A stretch of DNA of 64,000 nucleotides from Pseudomonas sp. S31 (GTDB lineage: Bacteria > Pseudomonadota > Gammaproteobacteria > Pseudomonadales > Pseudomonadaceae): assembly GCF_016648105.1 (NCBI RefSeq), contig NZ_JACVVE010000006.1, positions 62,001 to 126,000 on the forward strand, given 5' to 3'. The position numbers were made by a program, and so were the translations under genes. The notes under the pieces were generated by a model. The model saw nothing but the letters and a program-made list of their open reading frames with translations. It ran no database searches and was not told the DNA's origin. This document shows positions 1 through 8,623 of the stretch, piece by piece. Every line of letters starts with the position of its first letter. Positions within the stretch are counted from its first letter, which is position 1.

Positions 1-1250
1 TCATTCTGGTCATTTGGCAGCCCAAGGGCCTCGGCGTAGGCTGGAGCGCGACCTTCGGCGCGGTGCTCGCCCTGCTGGTCGGTGCCGTGTCGCTGCATGA
101 TATCCCGGCCGTCTGGGCGATCATCTGGAACGCTACCGCGACCTTCATCGCCATCATCATCGTCAGCCTGTTGCTCGACGAGGCCGGCTTCTTCGAATGG
201 GCTGCCCTGCACGTGGCGCGCTGGGCGCGGGGCGACGGGCGGCGTTTGTTCGCGTTCATCGTGCTGTTGGGCGCCGCGGTGTCGGCGCTGTTCGCCAACG
301 ATGGCGCGGCCCTGATCCTCACGCCCATCGTCATGTCGATACTGTTGGCACTGGGTTTTTCACCCGCTGCGACATTGGCCTTCGTCATGGCAGCCGGTTT
401 CATCGCCGACACCGCCAGCCTGCCGCTGCTGGTATCGAACCTGGTGAACATCGTGTCGGCCGACTACTTCGGGCTTGGTTTCGCTGAATACGCGGGGGTG
501 ATGGTGCCGGTGAACCTGGTGGCGGTGGCGGCGACGCTGCTGGTGCTGTTCCTGTACTACCGCCGGGATATCCCGGCGCGCTACGCGCTCGATGCGCTCA
601 AGCTTCCGGCCATGGCCATTCGCGACCGCGCCACCTTCCGCGTCGGTTGGGTGGTGCTGCTGGGGTTGCTGGCCGGCGTGTTCGTCCTCGAACCGCTGGG
701 CGTGCCGATCAGCGTGGTGGCGGCGGTGTGTGCGGTCGTACTGCTGTTGGTGGCCGGCCGTGGCCATGTGATCTCGACCCGCCGGGTGATGCGCGAGGCG
801 CCGTGGCAGATCGTGGTGTTTTCGCTGGGCATGTACCTGGTGGTGTATGGCTTGCGCAACGCCGGCTTGACCGATGCGCTGGCGGGCGTGCTCGACCACT
901 TGGCCAGTCAGGGCGTGTGGGCGGCGTCGCTGGGCACCGGGCTGATCGCTGCGCTGTTGTCGTCGCTGATGAACAACCTGCCGAGCGTGCTGATCGGCGC
1001 GCTGTCGATCCACGCCAGCAGCGCCGAAGGCGTGGTGCGCGAGGCGATGATCTACGCCAACGTCATCGGCTGCGACCTGGGGCCGAAGATCACGCCTATC
1101 GGCAGCCTGGCGACGTTGCTGTGGCTGCATGTGCTGGCGCGCAAGGGGGTGCGAATCACCTGGGGGTATTACTGCAAGGTGGGGGTGGTGCTGACGGTGC
1201 CGGTGCTGGTGATCACGTTGGCGGCGTTGGCGGTGCGGTTGGGGGGGTGA
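1..1250 (+). CDS. arsB: ArsB arsenite efflux permease, 5' end outside the window
   Basis: Inner-membrane pump that expels arsenite or antimonite, alone or driven by an ArsA ATPase. The reading frame is open from base 3, and 415 residues are visible. The family is about 430 residues long, so only some 15 N-terminal residues are missing. Family blocks seen are IWQPKGLG and [11 protein letters not shown] at the left edge, [27 protein letters not shown] with [16 protein letters not shown], and near the end [20 protein letters not shown]. About ten or more hydrophobic segments run through it. No arsC or arsH follows; the next gene is unrelated. The call is very secure from motif content. Confidence 0.95.
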   Translation, partial: ILVIWQPKGLGVGWSATFGAVLALLVGAVSLHDIPAVWAIIWNATATFIAIIIVSLLLDEAGFFEWAALHVARWARGDGRRLFAFIVLLGAAVSALFANDGAALILTPIVMSILLALGFSPAATLAFVMAAGFIADTASLPLLVSNLVNIVSADYFGLGFAEYAGVMVPVNLVAVAATLLVLFLYYRRDIPARYALDALKLPAMAIRDRATFRVGWVVLLGLLAGVFVLEPLGVPISVVAAVCAVVLLLVAGRGHVISTRRVMREAPWQIVVFSLGMYLVVYGLRNAGLTDALAGVLDHLASQGVWAASLGTGLIAALLSSLMNNLPSVLIGALSIHASSAEGVVREAMIYANVIGCDLGPKITPIGSLATLLWLHVLARKGVRITWGYYCKVGVVLTVPVLVITLAALAVRLGG

Positions 1251-1291
1251 CGGCCATCATGCGAGCGGCCGAGACGTGAGCTGAAACGAGG

Positions 1292-1312
1292 CGGCCCCGC
1301 AGAGCGGGGCCG
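1292..1312 (+). terminator. GC-rich hairpin after arsB
   Basis: A 9-bp perfect stem (1292-1300 with 1304-1312) has a 3-base loop and lies 41 bases after the arsB stop. There is no real U-tract behind it, so it may be a weak terminator. It could also be the first hairpin of the structured leader that follows. Confidence 0.45.
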
Positions 1313-1426
1313 TTACATAACCTAGTCTCATCACCGCTTCGTGACACACGGGAGTGGAGGTTCCTAGGGCTGCGGATCTAGGTTATCAGGCTCGAGGCGG
1401 ACGTCAAGCTCAACTGTTCGTAGCAC
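1313..1426 (+). ncRNA. Candidate structured RNA upstream of the AbiF-like gene
   Basis: The segment 1317-1325 (ataacctag) is the exact reverse complement of 1378-1386, giving a 9-bp stem that closes a 52-base internal region. Inside it, ccgc (1334-1337) can pair with gcgg (1372-1375), or alternatively tcac (1331-1334) with gtga (1341-1344). A third cctag copy at 1363-1367 offers a competing fold. Genes of the abiF type are known to be preceded by a structured RNA (the abiF RNA motif), which acts with the protein in an RNA-linked toxin-antitoxin or defence system. The position and folding fit that idea, but I have not matched the published consensus. A plain 5' leader remains possible. Confidence 0.45.
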
Positions 1427-1519
1427 TTGGTCACGATGCGCTACCGGCGTGCGTGTCGTGCAAGGTGTACCATCGTTGCGGCTGGTGAAAATCGACGTTT
1501 TGCAGGGAGCTACAGGCGA

Positions 1520-2188
1520 ATGGTGTGGGATACATTAGCGGCGAAACTTTCCACTCCACGAATGAGTCGCTACCTGGAAGGGAGTCACGGCAATCAGAAA
1601 CACGCAGCGCAAGCCTATGTGCATAACATGCGAATCGCAGAATCCCTGGTATCGATTTTTCATGTGCTTGAAGTAGGGTTGCGCAACGCAGTGCAGCGTG
1701 AAATGGTACGTGAATACCAGCGTGAGGATTGGTATGAGGTATTCAGGTGCAGTCAGAACACTGATCTGTTGGCGAGCTACGAGAAGGTGGCGCAGGCCCG
1801 CGTAGCGCTCTCCAAGCGAGGCCTGCCTCCAAGCGTCGATGCCATCACGGCTGAATTGAGCTTCGGCTTCTGGACGGCGCTGTTTAACCGCAGAGCGTTT
1901 CTGGACATCTCCAAACCTCTGATGAAGGTGTTCCACCACTGCCCGAAGAATTGTAAAAATGCCCACACAATTCGTAGTCGGTTGAACAAAGCGAGGGATT
2001 TGCGCAATCGATGTTTTCACCATGAGCCACTCTTATGGCAACCGCTTTATGAATTGCATCGGGATATCACTGAAGTCGTTCAATGGATCGACCCTGCGCT
2101 ATGTCACTGGATCAAGTGCCACGACCGACTGCCCTCGACCTTGAGGGATTGGACTGGTTGGAAAGATGCGCTGAAGCAAGCCACCTGA
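1520..2188 (+). CDS. Abi_2/AbiF-family HEPN protein
   Basis: Predicted HEPN-type RNase of the Abi_2 (AbiF/AbiD) abortive-infection family, 222 residues. The diagnostic R-x4-H catalytic motif is RNRCFH (about residues 162-167) and sits in the family context KARDLRNRCFHHEPL. An earlier helix LEVGLRNAVQREM matches the first conserved block. The ATG at 1520 is chosen over the upstream start at 1427 because a GGGAG ribosome site lies ten bases before it and the extra 31 residues are Arg-rich and unlike the family. Codon use is visibly less GC-rich than in the neighbours, which suggests recent acquisition. A structured leader precedes it. Defence or toxin activity is inferred from the family. Confidence 0.8.
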   Translation: MVWDTLAAKLSTPRMSRYLEGSHGNQKHAAQAYVHNMRIAESLVSIFHVLEVGLRNAVQREMVREYQREDWYEVFRCSQNTDLLASYEKVAQARVALSKRGLPPSVDAITAELSFGFWTALFNRRAFLDISKPLMKVFHHCPKNCKNAHTIRSRLNKARDLRNRCFHHEPLLWQPLYELHRDITEVVQWIDPALCHWIKCHDRLPSTLRDWTGWKDALKQAT

Positions 2189-2361
2189 ATCGCGTATAGC
2201 GCGTTTCGATGTGGGCATCGCTACCGCCCCACCTGTCTCGTGCCTTGCACCAGGGCGGGCAACCATGACCTGACGTCGCATCGCCCCGGCCTCGACTCCC
2301 CAAAGGTTCTATCCCATCCACACCCAGTCGACTCCGCGCAACGCGTCCAGGCAGGTGTCTC

Positions 2362-2577
2362 ATGATTGATCAGGAGCGCCTTACAACCATTCAGCAATAC
2401 GCCTGGACCCTGGAGTTGCTGAGCGAGGCACTCGTCCAGCATGACGAGATGCTGGAGTGCGAACACAACCCGCAGCTGAGTTTTCGCACTACGGCAGGAA
2501 TCCACCAGGCACTGAAGATCATCAGCCGACTGGCGGGCGAGCAGTGCGGGAAATTGGCCCAGTTGAGCGACACCTGA
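2362..2577 (+). CDS. Small protein of unknown function
   Basis: 71 residues, mostly helical in character (IQQYAWTLELLSEALVQHDEM, then HQALKIISRLAGEQCGKLAQL). It has no signal peptide, membrane segment or motif I recognise. A weak purine stretch (aggcagg) lies about six bases before the ATG. It stands alone, 173 bases after the HEPN gene on the same strand. It may be a small regulator or adaptor, but nothing in the sequence shows a function. Confidence 0.5.
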   Translation: MIDQERLTTIQQYAWTLELLSEALVQHDEMLECEHNPQLSFRTTAGIHQALKIISRLAGEQCGKLAQLSDT

Positions 2578-2684
2578 AGCATCCATAGCGAAACGGCCCT
2601 TTCGCGCCGAAACGCCGCGAAAGGGCCCGCCCAGCCATTCACCGCAGGTTGATTTCCTCCTCCCCATCCGGCAGATTGACCCCC

Positions 2685-2738
2685 ATGAGCGCCCACGTCG
2701 TGCATCACGCCAATTCGATTATCACCCCCGTCAGCTAG
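2685..2738 (+). other. Possible 17-residue leader peptide ORF
   Basis: ATG to TAG encodes MSAHVVHHANSIITPVS. It lies about 25 bases before a strong intrinsic terminator, upstream of the HEAT-repeat gene. The ORF is very short and has no clear ribosome site, so it could be chance. An attenuation role is speculation. Confidence 0.2.
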
Positions 2739-2761
2739 AGGGTGGGACGGCGCGTACGCCA

Positions 2762-2788
2762 AACCCCGCCTCGGTCGCGGGGTTTTTT
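2762..2788 (+). terminator. Rho-independent terminator
   Basis: An 8-bp stem, aaccccgc (2762-2769) with gcggggtt (2777-2784), has a 7-base loop and a run of six T (2783-2788). It insulates the HEAT-repeat gene from upstream transcription. Confidence 0.85.
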
Positions 2789-2854
2789 GTGCCCGCTGGC
2801 CGAGAGACGTCCACGCATCGTCGGACGCACGACCCATTCAACAAGGAACGAACG

Positions 2855-4206
2855 GTGACATTCATCAGTGATTGGAAGCACTGGCTCAAGGCCAAGCAGA
2901 CCCGGCAACCTCCTGGGCAGACCAACGCCGCAACGAGGCCCTGGAGTTGATCGCCAGTGCCGAGCAGAACGGCACCTGGGCCGAGCTGTGCCGCAATTCC
3001 AACGGCTTCGTGCGCGAGGTCGCGGTCAGGCGGCTGTGCGACTCGCCGTCGCCCGAGGCGCTGCAAGAATTGGTCGAGCGGCTCAACGACTGGGTCCCGC
3101 AGGTGCGCGACGTGGCAGCGACGGGTGTGCAGGCCTACCTGACCACGGTACATGTCGAGGCGCTGCTGTTCGCCCTCGATGCCTTCATCGCCCTGGAGGC
3201 GCGTCAGCGCGCAGACCATGGCGCCACGCTGGCACAGGTGCGGGCGGTACTGCAGAGCGCTGACGTACGAGAGGCCGTGCACGCCTGCTTCATCGCCCGC
3301 CATGGCAGGACGGCGCGATTCCTGTTTGCCGTGCTGCTGGGCGCAGACGCGTCTCCCGAGCAACTCTTGCGCGATGCGTTGGCCCACCGTGACCTGACGG
3401 TCCGCGTGGCAGCGGTCGGCGCCTGTGCCCAGTTGCCTCCAGACCAGGCCTGTGCACTGCTGGAGCAGGCGTTACGGCAATCGGCGGCCAGGGTTCGATT
3501 GGGTGCCCTGCAGACGTTGCTGCCGTTGGCGCAAGACCCGCTCCCGGCGCTGCGCCAGGCGCTGCTGGATGCCTCGCCTGCACTGCGCAGCCTGGCGCGC
3601 TGGCACGCGCCGCGTCATGGCCTGGAGGCCAGCGCAGTGCTGGCCGAACAACTGCAGCAGGCGATGCCGACCAGCAAACGACACTGGCTCGCGGTGCTGG
3701 GGCTGGCTGCGGAGCTCGATGTCGAACTACCCGAAGCCTGGTGGAAGGTGGCCCTGCACTGCGGTTATTCGTCCGTGCGCCTGGCTGCAGTGTCCCTCCC
3801 TGGAGAGCGGCCGCTGGCTGACTTGCTGGAGGCCCTGGAAGACCCTTCCGACAAAGTCTTCGCGGCCTTGATTGCCAGGTTGGACAAACTGCCCTGGGCG
3901 ATCACTGGCGCGCGAGTCGGCACGACGCTGGATGCACGATGGCAGCGGATGCCTGCGCCACGAGCCCGCCGACTGCTGGCATTGCTGCCCGGCTGGCAGC
4001 AGCTGGCGTATCTGCTCGAACGGCTGGAGAGCGAACCTGTCCTGGCTGCGTATTGGCTAGAGGAAATAGCCCTGTGGTGCCAGTGCCAGTACCGGATCAT
4101 CGATCCAGTAACCTCAAAGGCAGAGCGGGCGGCATCGATGGCGCGGCTCGAAGTTCTGGCGGCGAGCGGCCTGATTGATCAGGCCGAGGTTGATCGCTTG
4201 GTTTGA
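2855..4206 (+). CDS. HEAT-repeat protein with an apparent N-terminal frameshift
   Basis: About 450 residues of tandem helical HEAT-like repeats. Examples are the block around FVREVAVRRLCDSPSPEALQ, then VPQVRDVAATGVQAYL, LTVRVAAVGACAQL and AARVRLGALQTLLPL. Such proteins are usually scaffolds; no enzyme motif is visible. The long frame opens only with a weak TTG at 2872. A GTG at 2855 in another frame has an excellent AAGGA site seven bases upstream and encodes MTFISDWKHWLKAK, a natural-looking start. Joining the two frames needs a one-base insertion near 2890-2900. This suggests a point deletion, a sequencing error or, less likely, programmed slippage. Confidence 0.65.
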
Positions 4207-4401
4207 AATAGCCGTCTGTCCGCGATCATTCGCTACTGTGCACCACCACCAGCAACTGCGCCTGCTCCTCTGACACCATGCGAATCCGGGGGGACTTCTG
4301 CGCATTGAAATGCAGCGCATCACCTCCCTCCATCGACCAGATGATCGCCACTGGGGTACCTGGAAGGGAATCATCTGTGGAATCGCCGCCCGGCCTTCGG
4401 T

Positions 4402-4420
4402 AATAATGCGAGTGATTACC
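4402..4420 (+). promoter_or_regulatory. Candidate Fur box before the FecI-type sigma gene
   Basis: The segment aataatgcgagtgattacc matches 13 of 19 positions of the classical Fur consensus and lies 26 bases before the sigma-factor ATG. This is the expected place for iron repression of a FecI-type gene. Confidence 0.6.
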
Positions 4421-4446
4421 ATTAGTGCGACAAGGGAAGACCGGCA

Positions 4447-4950
4447 ATGCCCGCCCCACATCCCATCGAACATCTCTACGTCGAGCACCACGGCTGGCTG
4501 CAAGGCTGGCTGCGCCATCGCCTGAACAATGCCGCCGATGCAGCGGACCTGGCCCACGACACCTTCGTCCGCGTATTGCAGCGGCGCCAGTCGCCATCGC
4601 TGCTGGAGCCGCGGGCATACCTGCGGACCATCGCCCGGGGCCTGGTCATCGACCTGTGGCGCCATCGCGATATCGAACAGGCCTGGTTGGAGACCGTTGC
4701 CCAGTTGCCCGAGGGTGAGGCACCTTCGCCGGAGGTCACGGCGCTGGCCATCGAGGCGCTGGTGGCCATCGATCGAATGCTCGATGCCTTGCCGGCGCGC
4801 ATGCGCAGCATCTTCCTGATGGCGCAGCTCGAAGGTGTGCCGTGCCCCGGCATCGCCGAGCGCATGGGGGTGTCGTTGTCGACGGTCGAGCGTGACCTGG
4901 CCAAGGCGCTGCGGCATTGCTACCAATTGATGTTCGAGTCCGCGCCGTGA
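4447..4950 (+). CDS. FecI-type ECF RNA polymerase sigma factor
   Basis: 167-residue iron-starvation sigma factor that directs transcription of a siderophore-receptor gene when freed by its FecR partner. The sigma region 2 core is AADLAHDTFVRVLQ, followed by EPRAYLRTIARGLVIDLWR. Sigma region 4 shows LPARMRSIFLMAQLEG and then the helix-turn-helix GIAERMGVSLSTVERDLAKAL. The stop overlaps the next gene's GTG, so the two are translationally coupled. The linked receptor at 6137 is the obvious target. Confidence 0.92.
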   Translation: MPAPHPIEHLYVEHHGWLQGWLRHRLNNAADAADLAHDTFVRVLQRRQSPSLLEPRAYLRTIARGLVIDLWRHRDIEQAWLETVAQLPEGEAPSPEVTALAIEALVAIDRMLDALPARMRSIFLMAQLEGVPCPGIAERMGVSLSTVERDLAKALRHCYQLMFESAP

Positions 4951-5915
4951 ACCCACCTGGCCTCGACGCCCTGCCCGGCGAAACGGTCGACCAGGCGATC
5001 CAGTGGTCGATCCGCATGACCTACAACCAGCCGGACCCGCCCACGCGATTGGCCTTCGAGGCGTGGCTGGCCAGCGACGAAGCGCATCGCCAGGCCTGGG
5101 CCCGCTTGCAGAGCCTGAGCGGCCGCTTTGCCGGCATGCCTGGCGGCCTGGCGCGCCAGGCCCTGGAGAGGCTGCCGGAGGCGCGTTTGCAACGCCGGCA
5201 GATGCTCAATCTGCTGGCGCTGTTCGCCACTGTCGGCACGCTGGCCTGGAGCACCCAGGACAGTGCGCCCTGGCAACGCCTGGTCGCCGACTACAGCACC
5301 CGCGTCGGCGAACACCAGCGCTGGACGCTGGCCGATGGCAGCCTGCTGGAACTCAACACAGATAGCGCGGTACGCCTGCGCTTCGATGCTGCCGCGCGGG
5401 TGGTCGAGTTGCTGCGTGGCGAGTTGTACCTGGTCAGCGGTGAGGATGCGGGCAGCCCCCGGCACCGGCCGTTGCGGGTGCGCACCGAGCTTGGCCAGTT
5501 CGAAGCGCTCGGCACTCGCTTCAGCGTGCGACAAAGCGCCCAGGCTTGCCGGCTGGGGGTGAGTGAAGGCGCGGTGCGGCTGCAACCTGTGCGCGGGGAG
5601 GGCGCGGTCGCCCAGGCCGGGGAGACCTGGGCGATGTTCGCCGACGGGGTGCAGCGCCTGCCGGGCAAGGCGGAAGACGCAGCGGCCTGGCGCGACGGCT
5701 TGCTGGTGGCGCGCGACATGCCGCTGGGGGAGGTGCTCGGGGAGCTGGGGCGCTACCGCAATGGTTACCTGGGGTGTGAGCCGCAGATTGCCCAGCGGCG
5801 GATCAGCGGCAACTTCAACCTCGACGACACCGACGCGACGTTGGCCTTCATTGCCCAGGCCCATGGGCTGCGGCTGCATGCTGTGACTCGCTACTGGGTG
5901 CGCATGGGGGCGTGA
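4947..5915 (+). CDS. FecR-family anti-sigma/sigma regulator
   Basis: 322-residue single-pass inner-membrane protein that carries the signal from a ligand-loaded TonB receptor to its ECF sigma factor. An N-terminal cytoplasmic DUF4880-like part contains RLAFEAWLASDEAHRQAWAR. A hydrophobic segment lies near residues 90-105 (LNLLALFATVGTLAW). The periplasmic FecR domain follows (WTLADGSLLELNTDSAVRL, FEALGTRFSV), ending with a secretin/STN-like tail (ISGNFNLDDTDATLAFIAQ). The GTG at 4947 is chosen because it overlaps the sigma stop as GTGA. An upstream start at 4917 would bury it deep in the sigma gene. Confidence 0.92.
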   Translation: MNPPGLDALPGETVDQAIQWSIRMTYNQPDPPTRLAFEAWLASDEAHRQAWARLQSLSGRFAGMPGGLARQALERLPEARLQRRQMLNLLALFATVGTLAWSTQDSAPWQRLVADYSTRVGEHQRWTLADGSLLELNTDSAVRLRFDAAARVVELLRGELYLVSGEDAGSPRHRPLRVRTELGQFEALGTRFSVRQSAQACRLGVSEGAVRLQPVRGEGAVAQAGETWAMFADGVQRLPGKAEDAAAWRDGLLVARDMPLGEVLGELGRYRNGYLGCEPQIAQRRISGNFNLDDTDATLAFIAQAHGLRLHAVTRYWVRMGA

Positions 5916-5920
5916 GCCCT

Positions 5921-6040
5921 GGGGCTGCTTTGCAGCCCATCGCGGGGCAAGCCCGCTCCTACAGGTACAGCGCCGTTTACAGAACCTGCTCGGTACCTGT
6001 AGGAGCGGGCTTGCCCCGCGATGGGCCGCAAAGCGGCCCC
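5921..6040. repeat. REP pair 1 (inverted)
   Basis: Two copies of the P. putida-type REP element in head-to-head inversion (core gcggggcaagcccgctccta and its complement), separated by about 30 bases. They lie between fecR and its receptor gene, where they could attenuate read-through. Confidence 0.85.
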
Positions 6041-6136
6041 AACCCTGCGCCGAAAAATCTTCACCGATCCGTGAAGGGATTCCCGTTCTCGCCCGGCATA
6101 CCCATCAGAACAACTCAATTGCCAACGAGATCCCAC

Positions 6137-8623
6137 GTGACCCCACTGTCCCCACTTCGCACCGCCATCCGCCATGCCATGCTCTGCGCCAGCCTCGGGC
6201 TGGGGGCCGCGCCTTGCCTCGCCCTGGCCGCCACGCCTGGTCACAGCCAGGCCAGCTACGACCTGGCGTTGCCCGCTGGCTCGCTCGACGCCGCCCTCAC
6301 CGCGCTGAGCCGCGCCACCGGGCTGAACATCGCCTTCTCACCTGCCGACCTGTCCGGCAAATACACCTCGGGCCTGCAAGGCCGCTTCAGCAGTGAGCAG
6401 GCCTTGCAGCACCTGCTCGCCGGCAGCGGCCTGTACGCGCAGCCCCAGGATACCGGTGGCTACCGGCTGGTGCCGATCCAGGGCCAGGTCGACACCCGCG
6501 CTGTGGCCCTGGACCCGACCAACGTAGTCGGCAGCGGCCTAGGCGCCAGCACCGAAGGCACCGGCTCGTACACCACCGGCAGCACCAGCATCGGCGGCAA
6601 GACTCAGCGCACCCTGCGCGAAACCCCGCAATCGGTGTCGGTCATGAGCCAACAACGCATGGCCGACCAGAACCTCACCAGCCTGACCCAGGTGCTCGAC
6701 CAGACCACCGGCATCACCGTGGTCGGCGGCAACGACTCGAAGAACGAAATCTACTCGCGCGGCTTCGTCATCCGCAGCATCCAGGTCGATGGCGGCGCAC
6801 CGATGCTGCGCAACGAAGCCTACGACACTCTGCCGGACATGACTGCCTATGACCACGTCGAAGTGCTGCGCGGCTCGGACGGCCTGTTCGGCGGCACCGG
6901 CGATCCGGGCGGCAGCATCAACCTGGTGCGCAAACGCGCATTGCCCTACAACCAGCTCAAGGTCAGCCAGTCGGCGGGCAGCTGGGACAACTACCGCACG
7001 GAAATCGACCTGACCGGGCCGCTGGCCTTCGACGGTGCGCTGCGTGGCCGGGTGGCGATGTCCTACGAGGACAAACAATACTTCTACGACAACGCCGACA
7101 GTGAAAAACACGTGGTTTTCGGCACCCTGGAGGCCGACCTCACCCCCGACACCCTGCTCACCGTGGGCGCTACCTATGAGTGGCGCGACATGGACGGCTA
7201 CTGGGATCGCGGCTTGGTGCGCTACAAGGACGGCACGCCGCTGGGCACCTCGCGCAGTACCTCGTTGGCCGCCGAGTGGTCGGCCAACAACTACGAACGC
7301 AGCGACTATTTCGCCAAGGTCGAGCACGCTTTCAGTGACAACTGGAAGGCCAATGCCAGCTATACAAGAACCAAATTCGACTCCTCCCAGGACATCGGCG
7401 AGGTCAAGTCGTCGATCACCCCTGGGGTGGCCGATGGCGGGATCTTCTCGCGCTTCATCCGTGACTACAGCATCACCCAGGACCTGTTCGATACCAACGT
7501 TTCCGGCAAGTTCGAGGCTTTCGGCCTGCAGCACGAGCTGCTGCTGGGCGCCGACTATTCCCAGGTCAGCCGCGACTACGCCGACCATTCCGACCTGACC
7601 ACGCCGAGCGACATCAACGTGCCGTTCGACCCCTCGACCGATGACGCGGGGTCGATGCCCAAACCGGCCAAGCCGGGTATCTATTACTACAACCCCGACT
7701 GGAACCAGCGTAAGACCGGCGCCTACGCGACCTTCAAGGCGCAACTGGCCGATCCTCTGCACCTGACTCTGGGCGCTCGCTACTCCGACTATCGCGACAA
7801 CGTGCGTACCGTGGTGCCGAGCTTCAACGCTGATAGCCGGGTCAAGGAGAGCAATCGCGGCATCATCACACCGTTCGGCTCGCTGGTACTGGACCTCGAT
7901 GAACAGTGGTCGCTCTACACCAGCTACGCCGAGATCTACCAGCCGCAGACCGCCTACCAGAGCTTCAGCGGTGCACCGCTCGACCCGATCGAGGGTGAAA
8001 CCTACGAGTTCGGCACCAAGGGCGAGCTGTTTGGCGGGCGACTCAATGTGTCCTCGGCGATCTACTACACCAAGCGCCTGAACGAAGCCGTGAGCGTCGG
8101 TAACGGCTTCTACGAAGCCTCCGGCGAGGCCATCAGCAAGGGGCTGGACAGCGAGATTTCCGGCGAGCTGGCGCCGGGCTGGCAGGCCATGGTCGGCTAC
8201 ACCCTCAACTTCAACAAGCAGCGCTCGGGCAACACCACCAGCAACAACGGCAAGCCAACCAGCTCGCAGACGCCCAAGCACCTGTTCAAGTTCTTCACCA
8301 CCTATCAGCTGCCGGGCGACTTCGAGCGCTGGAAGGTTGGCCTGGGCGCCACCATCCAGAGCGATAGCTACAAGAGCGGCACCGTGCAGCAACGCCTGCC
8401 CGATGGTGGCTTGAGCACGGCCGAATCCTACGCTTTCGAGCAGTCAGGCTACGCGGTGTGGAACGCGCTGGTGGAGTACAAGATCGACCAGCACTGGACC
8501 GCGCAGCTCAACGGCAACAACCTGTTCGACAAGACCTACTACCAGACCGTCAACTCCACCGATGGCGGCAACTGGTACGGGGCTCCGCGCAACTACATGC
8601 TGACCTTGCGCGGCACGTTCTAG
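6137..8623 (+). CDS. TonB-dependent siderophore receptor with signalling (STN) domain
   Basis: 828-residue outer-membrane ferric-siderophore transporter of the FpvA/FecA type. A signal peptide (MLCASLGLGAAPCLALAA) precedes an STN domain (YDLALPAGSLDAALTALSRA to GGYRLVPI). The plug follows (ETPQSVSVMSQQRM, SRGFVIRSIQVDGG, VEVLRGSDGLFGGTGDPGG), then a beta barrel ending in the outer-membrane signature Phe (MLTLRGTF). The GTG at 6137 is preferred; the frame runs open upstream only because it reads through REP sequence. The STN domain and the adjacent fecI/fecR imply surface signalling controls its expression. The siderophore cannot be named. Its stop shares the bases CTAG with the convergent gene. 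Confidence 0.93.
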   Translation: MTPLSPLRTAIRHAMLCASLGLGAAPCLALAATPGHSQASYDLALPAGSLDAALTALSRATGLNIAFSPADLSGKYTSGLQGRFSSEQALQHLLAGSGLYAQPQDTGGYRLVPIQGQVDTRAVALDPTNVVGSGLGASTEGTGSYTTGSTSIGGKTQRTLRETPQSVSVMSQQRMADQNLTSLTQVLDQTTGITVVGGNDSKNEIYSRGFVIRSIQVDGGAPMLRNEAYDTLPDMTAYDHVEVLRGSDGLFGGTGDPGGSINLVRKRALPYNQLKVSQSAGSWDNYRTEIDLTGPLAFDGALRGRVAMSYEDKQYFYDNADSEKHVVFGTLEADLTPDTLLTVGATYEWRDMDGYWDRGLVRYKDGTPLGTSRSTSLAAEWSANNYERSDYFAKVEHAFSDNWKANASYTRTKFDSSQDIGEVKSSITPGVADGGIFSRFIRDYSITQDLFDTNVSGKFEAFGLQHELLLGADYSQVSRDYADHSDLTTPSDINVPFDPSTDDAGSMPKPAKPGIYYYNPDWNQRKTGAYATFKAQLADPLHLTLGARYSDYRDNVRTVVPSFNADSRVKESNRGIITPFGSLVLDLDEQWSLYTSYAEIYQPQTAYQSFSGAPLDPIEGETYEFGTKGELFGGRLNVSSAIYYTKRLNEAVSVGNGFYEASGEAISKGLDSEISGELAPGWQAMVGYTLNFNKQRSGNTTSNNGKPTSSQTPKHLFKFFTTYQLPGDFERWKVGLGATIQSDSYKSGTVQQRLPDGGLSTAESYAFEQSGYAVWNALVEYKIDQHWTAQLNGNNLFDKTYYQTVNSTDGGNWYGAPRNYMLTLRGTF

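Noticed and set aside
1427..1519. Start of the HEPN gene at 1427
   Set aside because: The extra 31 residues are Arg-rich and unlike the family, and would run into the structured leader; the ATG at 1520 has a better site.
5912..6136. Extension of the receptor gene upstream to 5912
   Set aside because: The added residues are translated REP sequence; a signal peptide begins properly at the GTG at 6137.
6539..8392. A 617-codon frame antisense to the siderophore receptor
   Set aside because: Shadow frame of a well-supported gene; composition is Val/Gly/Ala/Arg rich without any domain.
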